The notes under the pieces were generated by a model that worked only from the letters and a program-made list of their open reading frames with translations, had not been told where the DNA came from and ran no database searches. The position numbers and the translations under genes were made by a program. From Reticulitermes lucifugus (lineage: Eukaryota; Arthropoda; Insecta; Blattodea; Rhinotermitidae), in contig JAKCWW010000538.1 in NCBI GenBank assembly GCA_026260175.1, forward strand, positions 1 through 36,503: a stretch of DNA of 36,503 nt, written 5' to 3'. This document shows, piece by piece, positions 12,894 to 22,204 of this stretch (its first letter is position 1; the number at the start of each line of letters is the position of its first letter).

Positions 12894-14209
12894 TACTACT
12901 ACTACTACTACTACTACTACTTTCATGGAAATTTTATTGCTTAAGTACAGATTCTGTGAAGCTCAGATTTCCCAGGCTTAAACTCAAAGTTTCGCATTGT
13001 CGCCATGTTTGTAATTTTTGTCTTACAAGGAACATTTCATACATGTCACGTAGGCACGTCTATGGTCCTTCATACGAAATTTCACTTTCCTAACTCAAAC
13101 GAAAGACAAGGCAATCTTCGCACGACGGCCATGTTGTTACTCGATATTCTACAGTTACGTCAGCGAAAAGCGCACATTTCAGGAAGATAGATTGGCATAT
13201 AAAACTTCAGGGCCCATGGTACCTGTTGTTAATGTCACTCTAGCCTCAGAAGTGCGCGAATTCTCCACACACTTGTTACTGAGGTAGGAAATGAACAAGT
13301 ATGATGTTGGAGTGATCTCCAATGGCATAAAGTTCACGTTACGTTTCGCGGAAATCAGCGATGCAGTCGTTAAATTGAAATGCAGGGACACACACATATA
13401 CCCCACAGCGATCTCAAAAGCCGCCCCTCCCCCCCCACTTTTCTTTTCAGGAAGGAATGTAGACTTAAAAACTATGGTATACGTTTGGCAGAAACATTAT
13501 GACATATTTTTCATCAAATGTTTTAACATTCCTTATAAAAAACATTGCAAGGACTGCCATACTTAACTCTTAGTTTATAGAAAATTCAACTACCCTATTA
13601 GCAGCTGATAGCAACAGTTAAAGGAATTCGCCGCTTAAGCAAGTCATCGTCTTTGTCAGTATCTTCACGCCAAACCTCTACTTGATCCTACCCTGATCAG
13701 TTCCGTTTCTTCACAGCTCATTTAAAACGATAATTGTGTGTTATACTCTATTTACATTCATATCAAGTTGCTTGTAACTAAATTCTGTGTAGATACCGTA
13801 CAGTTTGTGTTCTTTATGTGTGCTACATGTCTAGTTCATCCCAACGGTTGTACGTACAAACTATGGGAAGTTTACAATTCTGGTCATGTGCTTGGGTCCC
13901 TTTAGCATGTATAAACGTTAAATTTATATCTCTGCAGAACTAGGTGTAACTCCGCTAAGCTTTCAGTATCAATAAATAAATGACAAGAATATTCACCTGG
14001 AATTTGTGCCTCTGCCAACAAATGAAACACATAGTAAAAGAAAAAAGAAGCTCTCATACCTGATGTACTGCGCCAGCAATTCCAAGTAACGAAGAAACTA
14101 CACAAACACTATTGTACACATCTGAGTGAAATTCCATTAAAATATTATCAGGGGAACGTGGTAAGGTCGGACGATGACAGCAAAAAGTTTGTATTGTGGG
14201 GTCTGCCAT
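7139..14209 (-). CDS. Gpr143: GPR143 (OA1) family G protein-coupled receptor, six exons
   Basis: Minus-strand gene joined from exons 14209-14060, 10394-10259, 9861-9764, 8759-8581, 7863-7536 and 7375-7139. All junctions are GT-AG and all phases agree, giving 1,128 coding bases and a 375-residue protein; human GPR143 is about 404. Seen: N-terminal MADPTIQTFCC (human MASPRLGTFCC); ADLLASLG with the helix 2 aspartate D90; FC at C124 and NC at C189, matching the human extracellular disulfide pair; WIQFFY and CYAVD in helix 3; YHIIAW in helix 4; NPILYF in helix 5; YTQRERNAV in the third intracellular loop; CWLPN in helix 6; MNPLQALL in helix 7. The tail has an acidic dileucine sorting motif EHTPLL (353-358). 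In vertebrates the protein is an intracellular receptor of melanosomes and lysosomes that couples to G proteins and has been reported to respond to L-DOPA. A pigment-granule or lysosomal role here is inferred. The first ATG of the frame, nine codons upstream, is less likely because MADP aligns with the human start. Confidence 0.93.
7536..7863 (-). CDS. Gpr143: GPR143 exon 5
   Basis: Residues 188-297: extracellular loop 2 with C189, helix 5 (FFPMAAIMIVNPILYF), the third intracellular loop with QYTQRERNAVDGIKTKF, helix 6 with ICWLPN and the start of helix 7 (LWYVM). Acceptor TTTTTTTTTACAG, donor ATG|GTGAGTAT, exit phase 0. The human dileucine in the third loop (SLLKGRQ) is not obviously kept; the aligned stretch is SVRLGQ. 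Confidence 0.94.
8581..8759 (-). CDS. Gpr143: GPR143 exon 4
   Basis: Residues 129-187: helix 3 (WIQFFYIATWFWTLCYAVD) and helix 4 (YHIIAWLSPAILTSVGLIIL). Acceptor TTCTGTTCACTGTCAG, donor GCAAA|GTAAGTT, exit phase 2. This is the exon with the highest identity to vertebrate GPR143. As in the human protein, helix 3 ends in CYAVD and not in the DRY motif of class A receptors. Confidence 0.94.
9764..9861 (-). CDS. Gpr143: GPR143 exon 3
   Basis: Residues 97-128, too short to appear as a separate open frame. It encodes VFFRSILWVF (end of helix 2) and the extracellular loop with C124, matching human VIRSTVWLGF and AAFCVGSA. Acceptor TTTTATGTTCTGTAG, donor TCA|GTAAGTTG. Entry phase 1 (two bases complete the split glycine codon), exit phase 0. 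Confidence 0.92.
10259..10394 (-). CDS. Gpr143: GPR143 exon 2
   Basis: Residues 51-96: end of helix 1, a basic first intracellular loop (PQRR, RGRQ) and the first part of helix 2 (VVWLSVADLLASLG). Donor G|GTAAGTG is strong. The acceptor chosen (TTGTATGTAG, phase 0) is the only upstream AG in a phase that fits exon 1. A better-looking tract ending ACAAAG at 10357 would break the frame. The 5' boundary is therefore the least certain splice site of the gene. Confidence 0.85.
11160..11400 (+). mobile_element. Degraded SINE family 1-like fragment in GPR143 intron 1
   Basis: The stretch from about 11.29 to 11.39 kb (TGTGGCCCACTCGGACACCC, TTCCCCTGGGGATAAAGC) follows the family 1 middle (CTGGGCCCACCCAGCC, TTTCCCAGAGGTAAAGCG). 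The rest is too worn to assign. Confidence 0.35.
11839..11880. repeat. ATT microsatellite
   Basis: TTATTATTA run with few interruptions, in GPR143 intron 1. Confidence 0.85.
12147..12150. other. Assembly gap (4 N)
   Basis: Four N at the edge of the LINE fragment in GPR143 intron 1. One further N lies at 22809. Confidence 0.99.
12170..12430 (-). pseudogene. Jockey/CR1-like LINE C-terminal fragment in GPR143 intron 1
   Basis: A 74-codon minus-strand frame contains YYPQTNLAQFQKEICYMGVK and IFNHFPTNIKAMSN, then FTTKFFLYY. The pattern FQKGVYYxGIKIFNxLP is typical of the C-terminal tail of insect Jockey/CR1-type LINE ORF2 proteins. The remaining 240 bases to the left (about 11.93-12.14 kb) look like its 3' UTR. 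It lies in the same orientation as the host gene. Confidence 0.65.
12767..12922. repeat. Palindromic AGT/ACT trinucleotide repeat
   Basis: A perfect 28-bp palindrome at 12767-12794 is followed by AGT-rich sequence, then a (AGT)n run that turns into (ACT)n at GTA|TAC. The second structure is a perfect 56-bp palindrome (12866-12921). Lies in GPR143 intron 1. Confidence 0.9.
14060..14209 (-). CDS. Gpr143: GPR143 exon 1
   Basis: Residues 1-50: extracellular N terminus with TFCCHRPT, and most of transmembrane helix 1 (VCVVSSLLGIAGAVHQ). It ends CAG followed by the donor GTATGAG, phase 0. The frame stays open upstream to an ATG at 14236, but the human-like MADP start at 14209 is preferred. Confidence 0.9.
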
Positions 14210-14489
14210 TTCAATTCCGGCACTCTTATGTAACAACTGTCAAAACAGGTAAAAAGAGGAAGGAAGGAAGGAAGGAACTGCGCATGCCTGATGCGAAGCA
14301 CAGCGACAGGGATTATCCTCGTAAGTACACAGTCTCTCACAACAGACTTGGCCCCAGGCTGATAAGAACTGCAGAGTCCAAGTTCTATGAAGAATGGTGC
14401 CCTGGAAAAAGGATGCACACGGCTCCCCCACAGACCAATCCAGCTACATTAACAATTTTATCGTTAAATGACGCTTGTCGAAACCACTG

Positions 14490-14533
14490 ATATTATTATT
14501 ATTATTGTTACTATTATTATTATTATTATTATT
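14490..14533. repeat. ATT microsatellite
   Basis: TTATTATTA run upstream of the GPR143 start. Confidence 0.85.
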
Positions 14534-15079
14534 CAAGGAACAAGTGAGTCAGTAGGGCCCTACACTATAACTGTTATTTTGTTTTAATTCGCTTTTTAAA
14601 TATTTCTGGGGCTTTCTGTGTTCTTTCTTTTATCATTATCATCTTAAACACGGGTAAGAGATTTCTTAAGAATGTAGAGACGCTGACACAAAAATGAAAA
14701 GGAAACAAAACAGACAAAGTACGTGTAACGTAACACTAAGACGCTTTCGCGTAACCATTGTTGCCGTGGAAAAGCAATATGTATTACATATTCTGAGTGT
14801 GTGTGTTTAGCCTTAGTTACCCAGCATGTACAGTGCATGCGCCATATTGAATTGTTATCTGTGGCCTGTCCGGCTCTACCATATTTTTCCACATTATCTC
14901 ATAAACGGCACGATTTTCGGAAAGAAGTTATTGAACATAAAATGTGTGTTTTGATTTTATATACCACTTTTGCCTCAAACATTTCTCATTTTAAGAAGAA
15001 TTCAGCGAGATACTATAATAAATGCGCCTACGTCTTCATGTATATGCCCGTTATTATTGTTAAATTTTAATTAAACTTG

Positions 15080-15240
15080 AACTTTCTCGGCAGATTTTCG
15101 AAAAATCCTCAAATATAAAATTTCATGGAAATCCGTCCAGTGGGAGCCGAGTTGTTCCATGCGGACGGACGGACAGACAGACAGACAGACAGACATGACG
15201 AGGCTAATATTCGCTTTTCGCAATTGTACGAAAGCGCCCA
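15080..15240 (+). repeat. RTE-like retroelement 3' end with AGAC repeat
   Basis: AAATTTCATGGAAATCCGTC, CAGTGGGAGCCGAGTTGTTC, then (GGAC)n(AGAC)n at 15161-15194. A 3' end of the form ATTTCATNGAAATCNGTCCAG plus short tandem repeats is typical of RTE-clade LINEs and their SINEs. Weaker relatives appear at 18.03-18.11, 19.01-19.10 and 23.31-23.36 kb. Confidence 0.45.
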
Positions 15241-16359
15241 CAAACTAGAATAAAAAGTTCTTAAAAATTTTCAAAGGGAAATTTTCAAAAAGGAGTGCAG
15301 AAATTTAAGGATTTATTTCCTTCCTTACAGAAAACACATTGCGTCTCCATTACAAAGGCTAACCGCTCAATGGTGTTTGGGGAAATATTTGCTGTTTGTT
15401 TGGATAAACATATGAAACACATAAATATGACTGTAATCTGCGGGCAAAGTTTACAAAGTCTTTTAATGTTGAAACAGGCCCTGTGTACAGTTACCATTGT
15501 GCTTTAACGGATCAGATGTTCTTGGTCGTTAAATCTGAAGTAAGGTGTGCTGTGAGTTGCCTTCACCAGACTACACATGGGTCATCGAACTCCTGAATGC
15601 CTCAAGCTAAGCGTTCTATCCAATCTGTTCATACCAGTGGACAAACTATCGACTTCAAGACGTCCACACGAGTCAGCCACGGACTTGCTGAAATTAATGT
15701 ACTGCTAGCTCAGAATGAAACAAGCGAAGAATAAAACCAAGAAAACAGAATGTCGATGCCTTCAGCAGTCTGTGTCCCTAGCTTAAGCAAGTAGCTGGGA
15801 TGACCACATCAGAGACGTGAACGACTGAAACACCAGACGCCTCTAGTGACAAACAGGTACGTGACCTGCAGATCAAGCTTGTACATTGTACTTGAACTGG
15901 AATATATCAAGGTTAGCTAGATACAGAGTGAGAAGGGACGTCGTTTAACAATAACAGTACGATATGATGTGCTAAAGAGAATAAATTAATCCCTAATTTA
16001 GAAAATCGATTGTTTTACTCTTTATAATTTTTGTAATGGCATTATCAGTAGTACAGTTTATATAGCATAGAATATTTCGATTATTAGTGAATAGTGAACT
16101 GGAAAGGATATGGAGGGAAGCGGTTGTGGCCTTAGTTGAGGAACTATTATGAAAGTTGTCTTAATGGACTGAGGAAAATCAAGAAAAGCTTAAGAATAAC
16201 CACTGAGATTAGAACTTGGGCCTTTCCGATACAAAACAGGAGTGATAATAATTCAGTTGCGATGTTAAATAGAAAAGAAATAAATGCAAGAATTTGTTTC
16301 GTATGTGATTTATTTAATGGTGCTGTCAATTGCAAGATTATATAATGTCGGGAACAGAT

Positions 16360-16530
16360 GAGTGAATGAGTATGGAAAACCGAAATATTGTATTGGAAAA
16401 AAAAGTGCCCCAGTGGCAATTTGTTCACCACAAATCCCACATGGACTGGCCTGAAGAACCATAGCCTCTGTGGTGACACGCCTGTGACTAAACGCCTCAG
16501 CCATGGCAAAGCAGAAAGTAGAAACGTGCC
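16360..16530 (-). mobile_element. SINE family 4 copy, minus strand
   Basis: Minus strand: GCCATGGCTGAGGCGTTTAG, CACCACAGAGGCTATGG, TGTGGGATTTGTGGTGAACA, CCACTGGGGCACTTTTTTTT. Matches the family 4 copy at 21.4 kb in order and spacing. Long minus-strand frames across 16147-16642 are read-through of this repeat. Confidence 0.5.
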
Positions 16531-16669
16531 AGTAGAATCTTCTTAGGCCTATTTTATCTTCTATTGTGTGCTTTGTAAGGCAGTTTCTTTTTCTCCGTTT
16601 TGTCATGAGACGTGTACGACGTGAGCACTGCAGACGTAACATGCTGAGGAGTTGTTTATGCGACTATCA

Positions 16670-16930
16670 AACTGTGATCTTCCGGGTTGTGACGCCGTGT
16701 TGTCATGCAGCTGGAAACCAACGTTTCAGAGAAAATTTTGGCTTCCATTTTCATGATTATAAATAGTGGGGCTAAGTGTATTCTGGTTATTCCTACTTAT
16801 TTCGGCTCCGAAAACAGAGGCAGTAAGTTCAAGAAGCATTGGTGTAAAACACGGTGTCAGGGCACAGATAATCACAATTTGAAAACTCAATGCCACGAAA
16901 ATTTCAGATCCTCTGAAGTATGGAAATATT
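16670..16930 (+). repeat. Possible interspersed repeat with coding-like remnant
   Basis: Frames read VIFRVVTPCC, LETNVSEKILASIF and DNHNLKTQCHENFRS, phrases I associate with an abundant insect interspersed repeat. No function claimed. Overlapping frames on both strands are read-through. Confidence 0.35.
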
Positions 16931-16984
16931 GTCAAATGCCCAATTCGAATATGTAACTCAAAAACAATTTGATAAATATTAATG

Positions 16985-17200
16985 ATATTTCGTGTCTCTG
17001 AAACGTCGTCAATACACTCTACTTGTATACAGTTCCAACATCCAAAAACCGGATTCAAATTAACATTGAATCGCCGTGGGGGCGTGGAGTATTTTACGAT
17101 CAGTGACCCTGGCCCTGATAAAGGGTGCAGCACGTTCCTCTGAAACGTCGGTGCACATCTAACAGATTACAGAGCGTCACATCCCAAAAGACAGCAATCC
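16985..17200. repeat. Degenerate relative of the foldback elements
   Basis: Two GAAACGTCG cores (about 17001 and 17142), CCCTGATAAAGGGTGC, and an end AGAGCGTCACATCCCAAAAG that resembles the right end of the foldback elements (GACGCTGTGTAATACCCCAA). It lies about 140 bases upstream of the gene A start codon. Confidence 0.4.
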
Positions 17201-17341
17201 ATTCGATTGTACCAATTCACTTGAAAGAACCTTGTTTTTTAATAAAAAATTCTTACATGTTGCATGGAATCTTGCCTCAAAAATATGGTCTGGCTCAGAC
17301 TGGTGGAAGTTTTTGCAGGTTTTCCAAGTGATCCAGAGAAG

Positions 17342-17533
17342 ATGCAAAAGTGGAGAGGAAGTGCTGTGACGTGCGTCACACTTCTCACCGCTGTGCTCGT
17401 CTGTCATGCTAAGGAGATTCAAGACCAAGCGACTTACGACCAGCGGCAGAATGGAGACCTTAATGTCCATGTGCACGTTCAAGATGTGGGCATTCTGGCC
17501 TTACTGGATGAGGCTCTGTTAGGTGGGGTCGGG
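17342..17533 (+). CDS. Gene A exon 1
   Basis: Signal peptide and the YDQRQNGDLNV module. It ends GTC GGG followed by the donor GTAAGTGG, phase 0. Without splicing, the frame stops four codons later. Confidence 0.65.
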
Positions 17534-19484
17534 GTAAGTGGATAAACGTCCTGCTGAACGCTCCATACCCTAATATCCCAAAATTCGTTCTCATCTTACT
17601 TTACGAAACTCGATTCATTGCTTGCAGAGTAAGTGAACACAGCCTCCTGGACATCCGTTAGCTCGACATCCCATATTTTATTCTGACCTTATGACTCTCT
17701 ATTCATTGCTTACAGAGCGAAGACAGAGCCTGCTGAACACCCTGTGCCTTACCATCTCAAATTTTCTTATGGCCTTATTAAGGAAAAACTGTTATTTGCA
17801 TAAAGCGTAAGAAAACACAGCATCAAGAACACGCTGTATCCCATCATCCCATACTTCATTCTGGACTCAGTGGATGACACTTTGTCAGTAGGCACACAGA
17901 CTCATTACAGCGCCCAGGAAGGCTTCATGTAAAGTGGCCGTTAATACTAGCCGATTTCACTCAGAACTGAAAATTCCCCACCCCAACCCGCACTCGCCTT
18001 CCCCCATAAAAAAATTGAAAACTCCCGTATATCAGATTTAATGAAAGTTAGTTTCAGATTTCCGTAGTTCTTACAAATGAACACACAGACATTGCGAAAA
18101 TAATGGGCACCTGAAGGCACTGCGAATCATGCTTCGGTGTAAGATTCAAAGGCAGATTTTTATAGCGATGATTATAAAATTCTGCAGCTTGTAACAAGGG
18201 GTGCTGGAGGAACGGCATCACAAATACTTCCATACTTTTATTGTTAAAACTAGCAAAATTATGTTGCAATTTCTGCAACATGTCGAATATTCCCACTTTG
18301 CGTGTTTGTTTCTACAAACACATTCTTAAGCTTCTTCACCAAGGTACCGTCTTTGGTGTTTGCAGCAATACGACTACAGCTATGACTATCACGATGCACA
18401 AGATCCAGTCCAGGAAGCGAAGCCCAACGACCAAGAAAGAACGTCAACGGTTATCACAGACACATCAACAGAGGCGGCTTCGCCCACCAGCACCACTGTC
18501 CTTTCAGATTCTACAAACGTAACTACAACAATCAGCACCACCCCCACTGTGGCAACAGAATGCAACAACAGAACAGCGACGTCATGCGCCAGTTCTCCGG
18601 AATCTAGCAAGGAAAGTTCACAGACAGGCGACAAACAGCAAGCTGGGCCTCTGGTCGCCATGTTATTATCGCGGCGGGGTTCTGGCAGGAGACGCTGTAC
18701 TCCTGGCTACGTCAGGGACAGTAAAGGAAGGTGCAGACGACAGAGAAGACCCAGCTACTACACATTGCAGACACTGCCGCTAAATCTACCGTGAGTAAAT
18801 ACATTGATTGGATTTTATTTGTAGGAGTGGCGTGAGGCAGTGCCTCCTGGCGCTGCGGAGTCGTGACAGCCCCTGATGGTAGATGATAGTGTACCGCATT
18901 GCTGGAATGAAGCCTGACAGGTGAACATCAAAGTGCTCGGAGAAAAAGCCGGTTCATGTTACTTCTGCCAAAAATCTCATTGTAATTTATGAACACATCT
19001 TTGCAAAACGCGACTGTATCAAATTTAATGAAATTTCGTTTAGCTTTTCTCGAGGTATTGCATGTGCGCAGACACGCAGACTTATAGACGTGTCGAAATT
19101 AACAGGCACAATTTCACAAATTAACGTTTCGAAAGCGCCGAAAATGGCTCGCCGTGTAAACCGCTAAAGAACATAAAATACGGACACGGTTAAGACATAA
19201 TAAAAAATTCTTCTGATGTACTTTTCTGGGCACAGCATACGATATTAACAAAAATGGGGGAAGAAAAATACAATTTGTGTAGTGTGATTAGATGTGTAAT
19301 ATTTCGTTTTTATGTGCAATAAATTAACATCGAGATTAGTTTGAGATTCAGAATCGCAGGAAAAACTTTTGAAAATGACTTTAATTCATTTGAGTACACA
19401 TTTCTTCCCTTATTTTGTACTTTTAGCTACATCACTCTGCTGTTTGTTTTCAGGTTTGGTATACAGTTAGCACCTCGTCCCTGA
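17342..19484 (+). CDS. Gene A: secreted protein with YDQRQ-GDLNV motif, three exons
   Basis: Exons 17342-17533, 18366-18790 and 19454-19484 join in frame to 215 residues. Seen: signal peptide (1-23, cleavage after CHA); motif YDQRQNGDLNV (32-42) shared with gene B; an amphipathic stretch to 64; a tyrosine/aspartate-rich start of exon 2 (QYDYSYDYHD); a Ser/Thr-rich mucin-like region (90-150) with N-glycosylation sites N115 and N132; then a strongly basic C-terminal block holding C175 and C187 (CTPGYVRDSKGRC), and PFGIQLAPRP at the end. Inference: exported, glycosylated, with a cationic disulfide hairpin; it could act in cuticle, matrix, saliva or defence. I do not recognise the family. The start was chosen because it opens the signal peptide; the frame stays open further upstream. 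An AG at about 17319 (TTTTTGCAG) could be the acceptor of a 5' UTR intron. Confidence 0.65.
17534..18365 (+). other. Gene A intron 1
   Basis: GTAAGT...TTTGCAG. It holds two or three worn tandem-like blocks (TTCATTGCTTGCAGAG, TTCATTGCTTACAGAG at about 17.61 and 17.70 kb) and an RTE-like 3' tail remnant at 18.03-18.11 kb. Confidence 0.5.
18366..18790 (+). CDS. Gene A exon 2
   Basis: Acceptor TTTGGTGTTTGCAG then CAA TAC GAC in phase 0. Encodes the Tyr/Asp-rich, Ser/Thr-rich and basic cysteine-pair regions. The exon is taken to end at CTACC, with the donor GTGAGTAA. If that donor is not used, the frame stops at the TGA inside it (18792-18794) and the protein ends in LNLP. Confidence 0.65.
18791..19453 (+). 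other. Gene A intron 2 (if the 18791 donor is used)
   Basis: GTGAGTAA...TTTTCAG. It holds an RTE-like tail remnant at 19.01-19.12 kb. If the donor is not used, this is 3' UTR or flank and AATAAA at 19318-19323 could serve as poly(A) signal. Confidence 0.45.
19454..19484 (+). CDS. Gene A exon 3 (short last coding exon)
   Basis: A strong acceptor (CTGCTGTTTGTTTTCAG) is followed by GTTTGGTATACAG and, in the phase left by exon 2, FGIQLAPRP and TGA. The matching phase and the quality of both sites support it. The 3' UTR would run to about 19.7 kb. Confidence 0.5.
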
Positions 19485-19688
19485 GCAGCTGTCACAGGCC
19501 ATTGTACACAGAATACTCAGTGTGGGTACCGCGAATTTCTTCAGTGAAGATGTCAACAAATACTGGAATAGAGTTAGGAGCGGTGATGGTGGTGGTCTGT
19601 GTGTGTGTGGGTGGGGGGGGGTTGGTGGTGGAACATCACGTGTGCGAGATCTGTAAGGATCTGCAGTATATTCTTGTAAGGCTGACGC

Positions 19689-19720
19689 ATTAAAGTGTGT
19701 GTTTTTTGCGCAGTAACAGT
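19689..19720 (+). terminator. Probable poly(A) signal of gene A
   Basis: ATTAAA at 19689-19694 is followed at once by a GT/T-rich run (GTGTGTGTTTTTTG), the usual arrangement of a cleavage and polyadenylation site. It lies about 200 bases after the predicted stop of gene A. Confidence 0.4.
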
Positions 19721-20266
19721 TGTATAAACTTTGTAAGCATGATGCTAATATAAAGACCCAAGACGGTGTTCTTACTTTCTTCTATTTTTCTCTTATTCTC
19801 CGTACCATTTGTCCATTTTCCTTCTGTTGTCCTTATCATTTCCCTTCTCCCTCGCCATGGACATCATCATCGTTACCATCTTTTTCTTCTTCCTTCTCAA
19901 TTTTTTGATCAACAAAATTTTACGCGTAGGACCTGAAGGTGATACATAACATACGACAAAATTCCTGGAGGAGATTTGGTGTTAGAAACCCCCAATTTGT
20001 TTCACAGTTTTAGTAGTTAAATGAAATAATTAAACTAAATATTTCGAATAGCAGATGTTCTCGTGGTGGATATTTCAGACATACCTTATACGCAGCTCAG
20101 GCTGATTACGAAAACAAAAAGGAAAAATACATTTTAGCTGAAACATGTAGCTGATTTCCTTGAGAAATAAATAGTTCTGTTTGGGATAAATATTTTTGTA
20201 CTTTTAATTGTACCGTAAACAAAACGGGCATAAATCATCTTAAGATTATTAAATACACGTTAAATA

Positions 20267-20268
<2 letters not shown>

Positions 20269-20310
<42 letters not shown>
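20269..20310. repeat. ATT microsatellite
   Basis: Fourteen uninterrupted ATT units. Confidence 0.9.
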
Positions 20311-20311
<1 letters not shown>

Positions 20312-20431
20312 GTGCCGAGGTATATTGAAATATGCTGTGACTATGCTTTCAGGTTCTTGCCTATTTAACATTCAAGGTCAAATTTTCAGTTCATGTGAAG
20401 CAACATAATTTCTGCAGCTGAAAATCACCTT

Positions 20432-20667
20432 GAGATCTGCGCTCTTCTTGTGGGGTATTACACAGCGTCGAATGGTAATCCTTTACCGACGTTTCGGGAC
20501 AACGTATAGGTCCAATCTTCAAGGGTCAAGAAGACTTCTTGACCCTTGAAGATTGGATCGATACTTTGTCCCGAAACGTCGGTAGAGGATTACCATTCGA
20601 CGCTGTGTAATACCCCAAAAGAGCTCAGATCTCATCAACATCGCGACGGAAGCCTGAAGTCACTAAC
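20432..20667. mobile_element. Foldback element copy 1 (near-perfect palindrome plus tail)
   Basis: Left arm 20432-20533 and right arm 20535-20633 are near-exact inverted copies with one base between them. A 34-base tail (20634-20667, ...GCCTGAAGTCACTAAC) lies outside the palindrome. A perfect 9-bp duplication AATCACCTT flanks arm plus tail (20423-20431 and 20668-20676), so the tail is part of the mobile unit. Arms hold ACCGACGTTTCGGGACAA and CCATTCGACGCTGTGTAA-type blocks. No coding capacity, so non-autonomous. Confidence 0.8.
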
Positions 20668-20676
20668 AATCACCTT

Positions 20677-21434
20677 ATCTATTCTAACCTATTGTGTCTG
20701 TGTTCCTTTCCACGATGCTTTTATCAGAATTGCATATTTATTGCATAAGTATGCCACGATTTACCGAGCAGCCAGTACATAACCTTGGTCCTCTTAAAGA
20801 AGGCCACATTCTCCAGTAACAGGAGCAAAACGACTTAATAACAAGCGATATGAAAAGAAAACTGCAAGAAACCTGCGTCATCGCTGAGGAGCCAGATTGG
20901 TCCACAATGAGACTCCTGCTTGGAAACATTCGATTTCTTCTGGAGAAATTATTTGTTGATGATGTTACAGAAATTAACTTTGAAACTTACAGTGGCCAAA
21001 GTTTATGAACAAAGAAACGCAAATAATTCCGGTATATTCTATGAATATGACAGGGCAGCAAACGTTTGAAGACTAAAATTTATCTAAATAATACTCACAA
21101 ATCCAAATTCTACCTCAAAGATAGCACACTGCGTCAAAGTTACAAAGCCGAATTTTTTGATGCTCTTTGGGAAAATAATTTCAGTTGATTCTCAGTATCA
21201 AATCGAATGTATAAACACAAAATGTTGTTAAAATGCAGAGGTTTTAAGTTATAATACAATTGGTACAAATGACAACCACCGGGCATTAACGGGTTAAATG
21301 ACACACTTTGGATATAATCTTTGCTACCACACGGCTTCAATTCGCGATATTCCCACGACACCAATTTTAATTGAAGCGCGCATTGCGACGTGCGAAAAAG
21401 ACCTTTATATACTGTGTAGATTTATTTTAGTATT
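20677..21434. other. No gene seen
   Basis: Mixed AT-rich DNA, no recognised repeat. Confidence 0.45.
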
Positions 21435-21620
21435 CAAGGGCCGTGTCATTGGTCAGGTGAGTAGTCGGCGGCCTTTCACCGCGGAGGCTCTGTTTTGAAT
21501 CTCACGGCGAATTCGTGTGAGATTTGTGGTGGACCATGTGGCACTGGGAACATTCCTTCCCGACTAATCTCGTTTTTACCTGTCGCTATCATTCCACCAA
21601 TGTTCTATATTCGCCATAAT
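21435..21620 (+). mobile_element. SINE family 4 copy
   Basis: GTAGTCGGCGGCCTTTCACC, GCGGAGGCTCTGTTTTGAAT (worn B box), then TGTGAGATTTGTGGTGGACC and ACCTGTCGCTATCATTCCAC. A related minus-strand copy lies at 16.36-16.53 kb, sharing the GTGNGATTTGTGGTG block. Confidence 0.5.
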
Positions 21621-22120
21621 CTTAATACTGTTGTTATCAGAAAGACAAACTGCTGAAGTCTGGAAACCTTCAAACAAAGCTGTCCTCTTTCGAATATTGG
21701 GTAGCATTAAGTAGAAAGATACTATCACTTTGTTTTAATCTTAAAAAGGTTAATTATCTCCAAATCGTAAAAACTAAGAAAACTTATGTCATTCATTCCT
21801 CTTCAACTCTTTTCAAAACATTTCTTGTTGCAATAAATCTTTGGCGAGCTACCCTCGACAAGCACCCAAAGGCGCACTTTGGTCTTCATTTAAAGAGCCA
21901 GTTATTGCTGTCTGATTTTACCCCAAAATTGGAAAGTGTAGACAAACGTTATTAAAAGCACATGATACCAAATATTATAATAATAAAATCGGCAGGCAAA
22001 TTGTTACAAAAGGACAGACTGATTTGGCGAAGGTAAGAGAAGAATTTTTTAAACTTTTCTTTACAAATTCGTCAAAACTCAGAACATGACATAAAATACT
22101 GCCATCGTTGTTTCTGAGCG

Positions 22121-22171
22121 AAAGAAAGAAAGAAAGAAGGAAGGAAAGAAAAAATAAAGAAGGAAGGAAAG
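22121..22171. repeat. GAAA/GGAA purine-rich repeat
   Basis: All-purine on the plus strand except one T. It directly precedes a SINE family 1 copy; similar GGAA units occur at 14261-14277. Confidence 0.8.
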
Positions 22172-22204
22172 GTGACCGACCTACCAATCGCATCTTCCCA
22201 CGTG

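Larger units (their letters stand above)
14210..16359. other. Intergenic: GPR143 upstream region
   Basis: Separates GPR143 (minus) from gene A (plus). Contains GGAA and ATT microsatellites and the RTE-like tail at 15.1-15.2 kb. No further gene or clear TATA/Inr pair was recognised. Confidence 0.5.

Noticed and set aside
12668..13093. 141-codon plus-strand frame with poly-Ser and poly-Leu
   Set aside because: It is the AGT/CTA triplet repeat read in frame; flanks have no family resemblance.
16147..16642. Two overlapping minus-strand frames of 110-120 codons
   Set aside because: They cross a SINE family 4 copy; no conserved domain and no splice support.
20432..20667. microRNA precursor
   Set aside because: Arms of about 100 bp with near-perfect pairing and multiple dispersed copies fit a foldback element, not a miRNA hairpin.
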